Translations under genes and position numbers: made by a program
From: Pyrenopolyporus hunteri
Lineage: Eukaryota > Ascomycota > Sordariomycetes > Xylariales > Hypoxylaceae
Direction of reading: 5' to 3'
DNA: 64,000 bases
Assembly: GCA_902806595.1 (NCBI GenBank)
Contig: CADCXC010000009.1
Location: 62,001 to 126,000, forward strand
Notes under the pieces: generated by a model
The model's database searches: none
Told to the model about the DNA's origin: nothing
Seen by the model: only the letters and a program-made list of their open reading frames with translations
Shown here: piece by piece, positions 23,976 to 36,562 of the stretch
Position numbering within the stretch: position 1 is the stretch's first letter
How the letters are laid out: every line of letters begins with the position of its first letter

Positions 23976-26087
23976 TCTGTCCTTGTATCGCGCAAAGACA
24001 GCCCGGCCGGCTTCATGTGTTTCGCGGTGGTAGTTTTGATCTAGTCTCGAATCGGGTTAGGTCGCGGTCGGATTTCGTTTTGTCGACCTTGTGCTCCAGA
24101 AGTCCAGCCTCTCTCTTTTCTCCTTCTCTGCAAACGGCAAACCTGTCCTTTTTTTTTCTCCTCCTCTCGATATGCGACCGGGCGAAGTCGAGACACTGGG
24201 GATCTGCGCTTGTCTACGATTGGCCAGGTCTAAGAACCCGATCGGCCAGGATGTTTCGGGAGCGATACGTAACGTATCGTGCTGCAGTTACGTATGTGTG
24301 AGATGTAATATGCGTTATGTATGTATGTAGGCAAAGCAGTAAGTAGCAAGTAGTAAGTAGCGAGCGTGAGCTGCGCAGATTGTATGGGTCGTATGGGTCA
24401 TACAATACGGCCGGGACAGGGTGCGCGTGCCCAGGCTGCCAGGTCCTGCTATGTACTGTAAATTGCGTAAATTGCGTAAATTGCCTAGGAAGAGGATTGC
24501 GAAGACGAGAACAAGAAGCGAAAATGTAATAAAAGAGAGGGTCAACACGCGACGGGGATTTTCTTTTGGGTTTGGGCAGGCTGATACCGCGGGCGGGTCT
24601 CGAATCTGCGATCGGCGACTTGTTCTCGGTATTGGGAATAAAGGAAGAGCGGGCTTGCTAATTAATGTTCTGATGAACCTATTCTGGTTCACTGGAACAT
24701 CGCCGACGACCGAAAAGTTGCGGGTTTTCCCTCTCCACTATATCTCTGTCGTGGATGCTTTCTCTTCTTCGCCTTCTTTTTTTTCTTTTCTTGTTCTTTC
24801 TTTCTTTCTTCTTTCTTCTCTTGATGTCCTCTATCCCCGAAACATCACCTTGAGAAAAGAAGCAGAACGGGGAGGGAGATGTTGTTGGCAAGTCAGATGG
24901 GGCCCAGCAAGTATAATAATAAAAATTGAAAAATTGAAAAAAAAAAAGAGAGATAAAATAAAAGAGGTGAGTTTAGGATTATTCCAGTTAGTGACTCCAC
25001 TTTCGCATGTCGGCTTCCTTCAGGGCACATGTACATGTAGGTACCACGGGCGCAAGTACAAGAGATTCCCTTACTCGTAGGCAGATCACCGCAAACTTAA
25101 GAATGTACTACTGGAACACTGCGCCTGGCTCTTCCTCTCAGGAATCAGTTAGATCAGTACCTAGGTACGCTGCGAAGCCGAGGGTACCGTGCTGTACCTG
25201 AAATGCACGGTACAAAGACCCTTTGAGTTCTATTACTTCCGCGCAGATCCCCCCCGCTAGTCCGCCTTATTATTCTTAGTGTTCCCGAATACTTATCTAG
25301 GTAGGTATACTCACTTCACCGGTATCAGTATTAGTATTGGATGTGTGCACTTGGATGGATCAGTATCATCCGAGCAGGCATGAAAGGCTGGTAGCGCGTG
25401 CACCTTCACGTTCGGCGCTTTCGGCATCGCGCAACAAAAATCTACAGGTACCTACCTACCCTTTACCTACCCTTTACCTGCCCTCTACCGGTATGATGTA
25501 TAGCACGTACGTAGCTACGTAACCACGCAACTTAGGACTTCGCTAGGTCGAAGTATTATACCGCGAAGAGCTAAATGAAGTGACACGACAGCATGGCCAA
25601 GGAAGGGCCTGGGTGTATCCGAGGTTCTAGAGGCTGTTCTAGGCCATCCCTAGCCATCCCTAGCACCCCCAAATTGATGAACAGTGCAGCTGCCAGCCGA
25701 ATCATTCGTGATGATGCAGGCGATACCGTATCCACAATGTCGTCATTCTGTCTTACCAGCGGGTCCTCCTCGCGGTTTTTTGCGGGTCTCCTGTGGGCTT
25801 CTCTTGGCTGCATTGGATACATTGGATACTTTGGATGCATTGTGGGTTGTGGGTTTGCGGATGCATTGGAACGTATAGGACACAATTGGAGAAGTAGGCG
25901 ACGGGAAAGAGCCCATTGAAAAAGGGAAAGGGAAAAAAGTCCAGAGAAGGAGAAAGTCTTACGATTTCCCACTGTATAATTAATTTGTCGCTTCCCGTAC
26001 CCAAGTCCGGATCACGCTGCCCTTTCCCCCCTCCCCGTTTATTCAAGTATTGTATTGTACATTGATACCACGTGTAATCCGTATACC

Positions 26088-26195
26088 AGCCTAGGTACCG
26101 TCACGTATCCATCCATCCACATAGTACCTAGGTACCTAAGAAAGTAGAAAAAACATAGGTACCTACCTAGGTAGGTACCCAGGTAAGTACCTAGA
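26088..26195. repeat. CCTAGGTACC palindromic tract cluster
   Basis: Repeated words of the type GTACCTAGGTACC and ACCTACCTAGGTAGGTACCC within about 100 bp, interrupted by a short A-rich spacer. Same family as the tracts at 5.1, 40.1, 44.05, 49.1 and 55.2 kb. Confidence 0.65.
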
Positions 26196-26900
26196 TTTGA
26201 AAAATTAGGATTAAAAATAAATCATAAATACCTAATAAATAAAAAGTCGCCCGTCACGTAACATCGATGACAGATCGTCTCCCTTTTTAAAGAATCGCAT
26301 GAGACGGGCACAGCCATTGGCGTCCCCTTTTGCCTACCACCTTAAGGTCACTCTCTGCATATCCCGTTCGGTGTCCGCGATATTAGTTGCTAGTAACGTT
26401 TGTTTTATCTTGATTCGAAGACAAGACCTGAGGGCATACTACCTACCACCTACCGCCTACCGCCTATGTGAGGCCTATTCCATCCTGAGGGCAGCCCGCC
26501 TCATTACATTCAATACGGCACAATACCAATCAAGGCAAATGGGGCAGACCAAAAGGTAACACGATCATGAAAATAGAACAATACCCTCACGCGCGCATAC
26601 ATCACGAATCGTTATCATAGTAAGGCGCTACAGCGACCTCTCTTCGCTCCCCCTTAAATTAGCCTCATCGTTGCCTCCATTGTGAAACTGTTAAGACCGC
26701 TTCGGAAAATGGGGACGATAACCGGCGCCAACACAATTGGACTCGTTGCTGATCTACGCCGTACCTACGGGACAGCTTCGGGAAACGAATTCTCGGGCTT
26801 ACAATAATCAAACGATGAATCGCAACCTCGCATCTAGCAGACGTCTTAGGAGGCTGAGGATGGGGAAAGTCCATAGTAAAGCATATCGGCTCTTCTCACG

Positions 26901-27098
26901 TCATCTTTGTTCATAGTTCCTGCACCAACAAGAGTGTAGGAACGTCTTGTTGGAGGCTCGCTGTATTTTCCACTGCATATCCCGTGCCGCTGCTCCGTCC
27001 AGGGCAGTTAGCCAACCAACTTTCACTAGAGCGTCGAGTATCTTAGGTAACTCGTCTGGGGGGGGAAAGAATCCCATTAATGCCGCCGGGATGTGCAT
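26901..27098 (-). pseudogene. possible relic coding fragment, unknown family
   Basis: A 65-codon open frame beginning MHIPAALMGFFPPPDELPKI and containing LDALVKVGWLTALDG reads like real protein in composition, with alternating hydrophobic and charged residues and few rare-codon signs. It has no recognisable domain, no convincing splice partners and stops next to unrelated sequence. It could be a decayed gene fragment or chance. Confidence 0.18.
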
Positions 27099-27883
27099 CT
27101 ACCAAATCGCCTCTCCATGGGAAGATAGAAGCATATTGGCCGTCTACGTGATACCACATACGAAATCAGGCTTTTGAGTCCCATTGAGTTATTGGTATCT
27201 TGAACTCCGCTTACGTGCCCGGGTACCTATCTGCCTGCCCACCTGCTTGTCTACCTAGGTACCTAGCCGGCATATAGGATAGAATCCTCTATTTGTCACG
27301 ATATAGCCCTAGCATCCCATACTCCGGGGCCTTTGTGATAGCCTCCTGTTCAATAGCTCCGAGGTGACCACATATGCCGGTACTCGAGGGTGGGCCGACG
27401 TAGCAATTCGGAAAGCACTCCGGAGGATCACCCACGGGTTTCCCTAGAGGAAATCACTCTAGCGAGAAATGATTCAATAAGATATTAAATTTATATACGA
27501 AGCTATAGGACGGTGGTATTCGCGAGAATTCCGAGGGGTTCTCTTGGCCCAACAATTTCTAGAACCAACCCCTCCGAGTCACTAAGTTAGATGAACGTAT
27601 ACGTACACAAACCTATATCCCAACCCCAAATATTATTTCAGTCCCGATATACCATTCCTTATCGCTTTTATCATCGTAGGAAAAGGTCGTTCTCACGTCT
27701 TCCTTAAGTAATAGGTTACAAAGTCATTGGAGTCCTAAAGTCTAGTATATGGTATAGGCTTCATATATGTTCTTCTATCTCGCAACCCACTACCCATAAA
27801 TCGGGGTCCCGGGGTAGCGGACGCCAAAGTAACTATGAAATATTCGACCCGATGAGCGCTTTGAGTCGGGTAACAAGCCAAAG

Positions 27884-27908
27884 AAAAAAAAAAAAAAAAA
27901 AAAAAAAA
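27884..27908 (+). repeat. 25-A homopolymer run
   Basis: Uninterrupted run of 25 A within the gene-poor region. It could be the trace of an old retroposed poly(A) tail, but I see no recognisable body on its 5' side and no target-site duplication. Confidence 0.8.
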
Positions 27909-30900
27909 CCAGCCTCTCAGAATTGTCAAGTACATGGCTATCGCTAGTACCAATAACATAACCAGGCTACAAACCCCGACCTATCAGGTCACCAGTCCCT
28001 GATTCCGAGTAGATAAATTTTCTGCAACGGAACCGCCTCCCGAGAGATCTAAGACCAATCCGCGTGCTTTCAGCTTTCCCCGTCTATTAGGCATCAGTAC
28101 AGACGATTCCGGGGGACCCGTCAAGCCGGGGTTTCCCACGCCGAACACCCCCAGCCTGGATCACTACAACGTAATGACGTAGGAGCAGCATTCCCGACAG
28201 ATACAGGTTACAGTTACAGCAATCACACGCTGGGGGGGCCACCCCGCCTAAGACTACGACTACTACCGCGCACATACCGCTTCTGAAATACGGCGCCCGC
28301 CAGGTAGGACCCCATCTTCGAGTTTATCAAGGGAACATGCATCTCCGAGGCATTCGAGGGACTGGCCGACGTAATCCGTCTAAGGACAGTCGCCGAAAGA
28401 GGCATACGATACGGTCCTATATATTTTCCTTAGTCGATAGTGTAGAGGGGCTGAGGCTCACGATGGACGAGCGAGACCCCTAGTTCAACGGATTCCCCGT
28501 CGAGGCTAGACCTGCCTAACAGCAATCAGAATCCAATCTTCTACTAGGTATCAGATTTACGACTATGGAGAAAGCAAATATATATATAGCGAGAAGGTGC
28601 GTTGCTCGGAGCATATTAGTTTAGGCACCGTAGGATGATATACTCGTAAAGGCTGTGAACCCGTAGAGGGGCTGAGTAATTAATGATACCCTTTATCCGA
28701 GTCTGGCGAGCCGAAGAATGAAACGGGCCTGACCAGCCAAGCTTCACATGTGAATCAGAGTAAGCCCGTCGTATAGGTAATACAGTCGGCTACGCTGGTC
28801 CTCAACGTAGTGGAGGTCGGTTGAAACCAGCCCACCCGAGTCTGGGCTCCGTTGGGGTCTCTATGAGCAACTTGGGGCCGATTTGGAATTGGGGCGACTC
28901 GGATATTTGAGGGCCAGCTTAGGCTTGATATATTGGGGTGTTTTCAACAGATCTTGGACCCCTTCTATTGTATGCTATCGGGCTTCTATACAAGTTTAAA
29001 GGAATGCTAGTATATAGATGAGTACCTTGGTGGGTTGAGAAGCTAGAGATGAAATGTTACTCCGGTAGCTTTGCGTTATGATACCCGTATAGGGGGTGAT
29101 AGAATATTCGAGGCCAATACTGCCATAAGAGAGACGATAGGTATTCCACCGATATAATATAGATCTCGTGACCTCCGGGTTGCTTTCGTAGTCTTCTCGT
29201 AAACCTCAAAACCTAAAACCTCCCCCGTAGGTTTCCCTTCAAGAATTCAGGGCATAGGTGTCTATATCTAAAGGACTTTCGTTAATACTTCTTTGTATAC
29301 CGTGACCCGGCCACCCCTAGGAGAAACAAGCTTATAATTCCGAGAAGAATCAACGTGGACGGAATATCACTAACTGAATACTCCTATGGTTAGGCCACCT
29401 ATATCTGCCACCGCTATAATCATTCTGCGACCGTACTAGTTTATAAGTCTTGACTTATACGTAGCTAGGTACTTAAATTCACGGTACTGACGGCCTCGCT
29501 AAATAAGTGCGGACATTACTTGTACGAACTGGAGAGGCCTAGTTTCTGCGGGCCGCGAGCTCAGAGTGGGTGAACGGAAGCCGATAGGTTTCTCAAGTTG
29601 AGCACTGGACCTCCGTCCAGCGCCGATCTATCTCGTTTCTCTACGTCGTGTTAGGTTTGCACGCCCTACTCATAAGTTCCAGCAGGTCCCGGCTAGGAAT
29701 ACAATTACCTGCCTAATATAACCACGATCGACAGTATAGAACGCTTCAGATACGGATGACACAGTGTCGAAACTCGCATTGAGAGCTAACAGGGCTTTCA
29801 AAGTGAGCAATCTAGAGTCGAAAGGGAGATAGAGTCGAAAAGGAGATCCTGTTGGCCCTCCCCCCCCCCTCTTTATTCATTTCCCCCTTTTGACTGTGGC
29901 TTGTTTCTTATAGACTAACGGCCGGGCAGCCGACACAACTTACGTCGCAATCCTCAGTCACCTATAGAGAATGCGTATGGGATATGATACTGTAGCATAT
30001 ATCCCCTCTAGAAGGGTCAAATAGGGCAATTGGGGGGTAATGGTCTGTACAATTCTATCGGCAGCCCGATACTCGTAGAGTATCGACCTAGGATAGACAT
30101 CGGGGCTACATATCTTGCGCGTTATGTATCGATTTAGCTACCTAATGAATTATCGTGATGAGGACTTGCTAAGAAGGTAGCTACAGATAGCTACAGAAGA
30201 CAGTAGGCAAAACCCAATGACCCGTGACCTGAGGGTGGTACACAATGGATGATGGGGATATAGTTACATATATTGCTAACAAGCTTAACTAGAGCATTGG
30301 TGATGGGCTAACCGCGTATGGACTTCAATGACGCGATAGCATGGCTTTTGAGTTACCGGACCCCATTGCAACGGACGTATTCTTAAGCCTCTGTGGCGCT
30401 ATTACTACTAAAGAGGTAGGTTAACTGTGGTTTCTAGGTTGCACTACCGGCGAACCGCCGCCGAATCTATCGATATTTTGGCTCACAAGTTCGACGATCA
30501 AGTCGCGAGGGTGGTAACGAATGGAGAAGCTAACAGTCACCCTCGGGCTATCGGCGACTGGTTGACTGGCGACAGATGGATAGTGGCTGGGATGATTACG
30601 GATCTATCTACTGTGCCTCCTGAGAGCTGGGGGGCTGTGTGATAGGTGGCTATCCTTATAGGGAAAGGCAGTTTAGGTGTGCTCTGACCGCGTCCGTGAT
30701 GGATAGTAGGCATTCGTACGGCCCACCTCTTACCTAGTATCGTGATATATGTAGAATAGTGGGAGCAGGAATACGGGATGAGTTCTACTAGGGCTGTTTA
30801 GGGATTTCGAGCTGATGTTTCGCTCCTCTTATAGGGTCGCCGGATGGATATAGCCGCTCAACTTCGATGTTCTGGATTGCTTTCGGTACTTACGACAAAA

Positions 30901-31562
30901 CTTGGGAGGCATGTCATGTCAGCACCAGCCAACTATTGCGGTCAAGGGCCGAATCAGCAAACCTGGGAGTTTGCCAGATTTTTCTTAGCCCACGCGAAAA
31001 ATACTTCGGTGACACGAGTTCCAAGATCCCACCATCCTGTACCGTTCCGACAAACTTGCATAAATACGAACTTTTCGACCCGCGACGGATCCATAGGTCT
31101 ATCGCCACGCTGGCTACATTTTATTTGCTGTCGAAGTGGTCAAGGTTTCGGGATAGGGACGTAGCGTAGGCCGTACAATCACCATAGAAAGTGGCTAGAG
31201 AATAGTTGATTATGTGTAAGTAATGGTGGCCCTGTTCGATGATGACAGGAAGAGCTTGATGGCTTAGTAACCTCCGGGCGTCCGTAGAGCAGGGGAATCT
31301 TGGGCTGCCAGGATGTGGCTTTAGAGGTAACGATGGGTTATTTTTTCCACTTGTGAAATTTAAATATAGGTAGACGTGAATGAGGTAAGCCGTTCAGATC
31401 GATCATAACATCTCGGTCTTACATGGATGGGCTTATTTCTCGGTCTCTGTAGATGCGAAACGAACGGGAATGGGTTGCGCTAACGAATGACGCTTGAAAT
31501 AGCAAGCTGATGGGATCCGTACAACCACCACTTCTACATGACGAACGACGGGAAAAAAAAAA

Positions 31563-31566
<4 letters not shown>

Positions 31567-31614
<48 letters not shown>
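31567..31614 (+). repeat. TAA trinucleotide microsatellite
   Basis: Sixteen tandem TAA units followed by a degenerate A/T-rich tail to about 31640. Read on the minus strand it gives runs of Tyr or Ile in open frames, which are artefacts. Confidence 0.9.
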
Positions 31615-31621
<7 letters not shown>

Positions 31622-32783
31622 ATAAGAAATAAAAAAAATTAATAAGAGAATAAGAATAAGAACGCTGGATTCGCAAAGGATTTTACATAGTTGAATTCTA
31701 TGCGGCGTATCTACATGACACCACGTCGATGCCGTGCGGGCGCGTTCTGTACCTAATTTCCCGACGACTGGAATCAGATATAATCTGCGACGAGAGTGGT
31801 TGACGACGATGTAGCTGGTAGGTAGGCAGCGCTCCTCCAATTTAAACCTGACCTGAATTCGAGTGTAACGTCGGCGGGCAATGGGCTAGTCTGGCCGGAT
31901 CCGAAGAGACGACTCGGTGGTAAGAAGTAGTAAGACACCGTGCTCCTCGTGGAGCCACCAATCAAACATGCTACGTACATGCTACATAGTATGTACGGAT
32001 ACCTAGGTAGGTACGTAGGCTGGCAATCGTGTCTTTTGCTACATGTATACACCTCATAGGCGCAAGGTATAGGTACCTACCCTAGGTATATACCTTATCT
32101 ATTCGGGCAGGATTGATCTTTACACTGGGTAATATATAAGGCGAGATTGGCCAAGACTGCAGGATCTGCCTCGCATGAACAGTCCCAGCAGCCCGATGAC
32201 GATGACGAATCTTCGGGAACTAAGAGCTAAATGGAAGGAAACATCTTGTCCAAATACCTACACACATGCAGTAGGTACAATAGGTACATACATAGCTACC
32301 AAGGCATGCGTACCTGGCTTGTTGCATTCGCGGCAGGGGTTTCTTCACGTACATACGTGTTAACGACGGTCTGAATGCATTTTGAACTACATGTAAGTAC
32401 CAAATATGTGCAATACATACCTAAGTAAGTACCTACAAATGTATCATTACGTGCGCGATATAGAATAGGTACTACTGGTTACTTACCTACGTGTAGGTAC
32501 CTATATACCTACCAGGCCAGGTGTATGAGGTAGAAGTATGGGTTGCTGTTTCGTCGCATACCGTATAGAACCATCTGGAGAAGGAAACGCGTTCGTCGGT
32601 GATGGTGGATGCGCATACCTACCTAGGTAGATACTACCTGGTATGGGTTAAGCATGATTGATGGATAGAAAGGAAAATCCAGGGACCTCCTGACAGGCGG
32701 TAAATGGTGAAATTTCGGCGCCAGCGGTGGTTATGTAACCTCCATTGGCTCCTGTTGATTGCGGGCGGCGCTTCTACGTATAA

Positions 32784-33062
32784 CTACAGGTCAGTAGGAT
32801 ATAGTTTCATAACTGTGGAGCGTAAGGCATCAAGGCATCTACTGAACCATTCTAGAAGTGAGTACCGTTTATACAAATTTAGTATGCAAAGTTACAAAAT
32901 CAGGTTTCGAACATACGGCTTAATCGACCCATGCTGGTGGCGAGCAACCGAATAAACAGGTGATGTAGGTATCTTACATACTAATTTATATAGATCAGTA
33001 CGTCTTGATGCCTGGCGTCTTCTCACCCCACAGTTATGAAACTATATCCTACTGACCTGTAG
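32784..33062. mobile_element. short element with 35-bp terminal inverted repeats (MITE candidate)
   Basis: Positions 32784-32818 (starting CTACAGGTCAGTAGGATATA) are the perfect reverse complement of 33028-33062. The enclosed unit is 279 bp, with no gene. Inside the arms the match resumes imperfectly: AGGCATCAAG at about 32826-32835 mirrors CTTGATGCCT at 33004-33013. The right end is followed by TA and the left is preceded by AA, so a TA target duplication (Tc1/mariner-like) is possible but not intact. Size, termini and lack of coding fit a miniature inverted-repeat element. A chance hairpin of this length is very unlikely. Confidence 0.6.
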
Positions 33063-33991
33063 TACATACCTCCCTTGCGAAGATCTCCTCCTAATGTGCG
33101 TGTGTCTCATCTCGTGATCGTACTCAGTACTTCCTCTAGAAAAGAAATCGTGTATGAATCTGCGGGGCTGGGTTTGGGCTAGGTCGTACTCGGTACTGCG
33201 CGCTACCCATGTCTTGAAAAATGATGATGGCATTGACGACATGGTCTGGGGTCTAGCGCTGTCTCGTACTACCGTCTCACGGTCTCCGTCTCGCTGGACT
33301 CAACTTTAACGAGACTTGTAACATGGCGTCTCCACGTCCAGTCTTTCTAACTGATGCGGACCCGACTTTTATTTTTTTAATCAACATGTTGAACTCAGAT
33401 GCGCCCCCTTCATATTCCTTGTGGAATGGGATGGCTTTCGTCCCAAGTCAGATTTCGCATGTGCGCGTGTGTGCTATGTATGATTTATGAGCGGTGCCGG
33501 CCTTCGGGAACCCGTCTACCACCAACAGATGACGGATATAACATGTACCTACCTAGGTATGCAATAAGGACCGACGTTACGATGATCACGTTTGTGTCCG
33601 AGGGGATCGACAATGATTATACCCGGATACTACAGGTCAGTATTTGAAAGCTTGGCTAGACGAGGCAGGTCTGCGCGGCCTCTGTGGCTAGTGATCAGGA
33701 TTAGTTATGTCAAGGTTCATCTGATTTAATTCAGATAAATTGCCAGATACCGCACCGGTCGCAGGGAGACGGCACTTTTTCATCTAAAATCTTCGGCCAA
33801 TTACCGTCGATTCTTATCCAGATACAGTAGGAAGGGGAGGTACATACCTACCTGGGTGCCTAGGTACCTAGGTATGTACTATTATAGAATTACAGATCAC
33901 CCGCTCCTGAAAGCGCTGGACTTTTTGCGCTACGGGCACACTGTTATAGGTACTAGGTAATCAATTACTATAGCAGATCGCGGGGTACGTA

Positions 33992-35283
33992 TTGCTACCC
34001 CCTTCTCTAATTCTGCTGTTTCAGGCACTGGGCGTCTTCAACATGACGTACCCGGGTAGTAGACGAGTACCTGCAATTACTCATGTAATGTATCGCAAAT
34101 CGAGTACCTCTGACAGGTGGATCAGCGTAGAGGTACATAAGGCTGGTTTGTTTGAGGTCAGCGGCACAGCCCCACCATCCCTGTTTGCTAGGATCAAGGC
34201 ACGAGCCAATCAAAGTTGGCCATTCCCTTCAGCAACCTTCCCGATGCAATTGCTCACTTCCATTTTACGCCGACAAGGTCCCTTCCCTCTTTCTTTTCAT
34301 GGTCCCTCCTTCCGTTCGTCTTCACCAATCTTCGACATAGCGGGCAAGCACCTGCAATTCTTTCCCTCTTGTGGAATCAACGCAGGCAGTCGTCCACTCG
34401 GTCCACCTACATTCCTTTCTTGCGCACAGGCGGGCGTTCATACGCTTTTCCTCTACCTCTCTCTCTCTCTCTCTTCTCTGCATTTCGGTCACCGACCAAC
34501 TTCCGTTCCTTTGTCAACAACATTCATTCGTCGATTCTCTCCCTGGAGGGTTTTGAGTTTCTTCACTCCTTTAGTTCTGGTAACCTTTCCCCAATCGGCT
34601 GCCGGCATTACCGCTCGAGGAACCTTGAGCTTAGCAGTAGTGACAGTTTCCCTCCGCTGTTGAGGTCAATAGCCGAGTCGTACGCAAACAACGCCGACAA
34701 GGACGACAACGAAAGTCGGCGCTGACTAAAACTTGTTTGGGCTCTCCCCAGGTTTGCAAAACCCTTCAAGTTCGGGTATCTCGTCGCTAGGTTACCTGGT
34801 TACCTTGGCCCTAGAATTCCACACGGACTTCCGCGCCTTTGGACGACCTTACACAAGTGGTCGACCTACATAGTCCTAATCAAATTCCGAGTCTCTTGAT
34901 TCTTTGTTCGACCAGGTTTGCCGTCGACCTTCTACTCACCGCCAACCAGGTATCCTCACTAAGCCTCACCAACCTTCACCAACCTTCACCACGCCTCACC
35001 AACATCTACTCAAATTTAGTATAGCCATGGGCTGCTGAGTGGGGCTTTGGTGCTTTATCGTCGCGGTCAAGACAGTTCTTCTCTCCACCATTAATCTTTT
35101 TTACTTCGGCCAGCTAGTTTGGCCATCTTCAACTTGAGATACCCCGACATTAACTTCGATTCTTGTTCAACTTCTATTTCGCCGCCTTTGCGGATTCCAC
35201 CGTCGGTCCCATATCGACATTTATCTTGAGACCCCTCTGAACTGACACCGACGACTTTGACTCTAACGGCCACCGACTTCACA
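33992..35283 (+). promoter_or_regulatory. pyrimidine-rich upstream region / possible long 5' leader of CFEM gene
   Basis: Strongly C/T-rich on the plus strand with a CT microsatellite at about 34455-34478 and CACCAACCTT tandem words at about 34966-35008. Fungal regulated genes often have such long leaders. Several short upstream frames with ATG precede the CFEM start. No mapped transcript start can be inferred. Confidence 0.35.
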
Positions 35284-36562
35284 ATGATGTTCATTGCTGT
35301 TGTCGCATTCCTTATTACCCTTTTGGGTCAAGGATTTGCTCAGGATGCCGGCCTCTTGCCTTGCGCCGTAAGTAGATCTTTTTCTGATTAAACAAGGCTC
35401 ATGTTTCTTCCTTACTCAATCCGCTTGATTGAATGCCTCTCCCTTTCTTGCTTTCCTCGTATATTGAGACCATAATGAATGCTGATCTCCTCCACTAGTC
35501 GGGCTGTGTCACTGGCGTCTTCGCCAATTCAGCCGCTATAGGTTGCCCTCTGAACGACCGCCTTTGCGTCTGCGGCAAGAGTACCGATTTCGCCAATGGC
35601 ATTCGTGACTGTATCAGCCAGGCCTGCCCGAGCGATGCCGTTGCAGGCCAGCTCTCCATTGCCCAGGGTTACGGTAATGAAGAATGTCAGAGTAAGGCCA
35701 ACCCAAGCCCTAGATATTCTGGAAGTATTCTGGACTAACCAATTCATTAAAGTCGCATCTTCTGCAGCTGGTGTTCAATCCTCCCCCACACCTACCCCCA
35801 GCAAGCCAACATCTGCTGCAGAATCTAAGCCTACCCAACAAGCTCCTACTTCCACGCCAACCACCATGGTTACCATGGCTGTGGAGAGCGCCAAGACTTC
35901 GGCTTCAAGCCCCAGTCCTGCTTCGTCTTCCAAAGCAGCATCCTCTGAAGGAGCCTTCTCGGCTGCGAATGCGGAACCAACTGCTTCGGACTCCACCTCG
36001 GCTGTGGCTGAGCCTACCGCGGCTTCATCCGTACGTCTATTGCGCCGTTCCCCAACTAACGAATCAAGTACTAACTCGCATATAGGTAACCATGCCGGTG
36101 TCCCAGTCTTCGGCCACCCCCAGCGACTCAGGTGCCATTGGTGCTGCGACAGCTTCAGCGGATAAATCGGGTGACGGAGCGATTCCTAGCGATGACGGCG
36201 GCTTGAGCGTTGGTGCACGAGCCGGCATTGGCGCTGGTGTTGGTGTGGCTGCGGTTCTTATTATCATCCTCGCCGTCTTCATTCTCCGTCGTCGAAAGAA
36301 TCAACCCGGAGGAGACCGCATTCAGACTATGGATATTTCGCAGCCTCTCCCCGGATCCGGACGACAGTTTGCGGATAGCGTTAGCCGACCTGATGCTACT
36401 TTGTCCAAGGACTTCCTCCCTCCGGCACAGTCGATGCGAGCCCAGTCTCCTGTTGCGCGTCCATACTCGCCGTCCGCAGGATCTTACGCCTCGGAACTCG
36501 ACGCAAACGCACGCCCCTACGAGGAGCTAACCCCCCGAACACAACCCCGAACTATGATCTAA
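35284..36562 (+). CDS. CFEM-domain single-pass membrane protein
   Basis: Secreted/cell-surface fungal protein. Exons: 35284-35367, 35499-35691, 35753-36030 and 36086-36562, totalling 1032 nt and 343 aa. Residues 1-20 form a signal peptide (MMFIAVVAFLITLLGQGFA). The CFEM domain (about 21-93) has all eight cysteines in order: PCA, SGC, IGC, LCVC, RDC, QAC and EEC. It also has the Asp two residues before LCVC (NDRLCVC), which in haem-binding CFEM proteins is the axial ligand. A long Ser/Thr/Pro/Ala-rich, likely O-glycosylated stalk follows. Then comes one membrane helix (ARAGIGAGVGVAAVLIIILA) with an RRRK stop-transfer and a ~90-residue cytoplasmic tail ending TPRTQPRTMI. It is therefore a type I membrane protein rather than a GPI-anchored one. 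CFEM proteins serve in haem/iron capture, adhesion or host interaction; which applies here cannot be told. Two ATGs are adjacent at 35284 and 35287. Confidence 0.9.

Larger units (their letters stand above)
23976..35283. other. 11.3 kb gene-poor region
   Basis: No confident gene. The left end holds the PRP24-like promoter and the right end the long upstream region of the CFEM gene. Open frames are short, mostly start without ATG, and lack family signatures. Contents: palindromic CCTAGGTA tracts (25149-25159, 26088-26195, 27237-27265, 31999-32014, 33852-33873), a 25-A run (27884-27908), a TAA microsatellite (31567-31614), an inverted-repeat element (32784-33062) and small tandem words (TAAATTGCG at about 24458-24482). 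Stretches at 26901-27098 (-), 30427-30642 (+) and 30867-31169 (+) have codon-like composition and may be relics of decayed genes. Confidence 0.5.

Noticed and set aside
24421..25080. 219-codon open frame (+) upstream of the PRP24-like gene
   Set aside because: Begins at a GTG, has no ATG-anchored signature, low-complexity T/C and A runs and no family resemblance; probably promoter DNA.
25593..25919. 108-codon frame (+) with a hydrophobic Gly/Cys/Ile stretch
   Set aside because: The stretch comes from a TTGGATACA-type imperfect tandem repeat; a minus-strand frame of similar length overlaps; no family.
30427..31169. Protein-like frames (+) in the gene desert
   Set aside because: The first lacks an ATG start, none has a recognised domain or splice partners and overlapping frames compete; kept only as a possible relic under the gene-desert finding.
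33992..34663. 223-codon open frame (+) upstream of the CFEM gene
   Set aside because: Its Ser/Phe/Leu/Pro bias comes from a C/T-rich strip, with no domain or homologue recognised; more likely leader or promoter.
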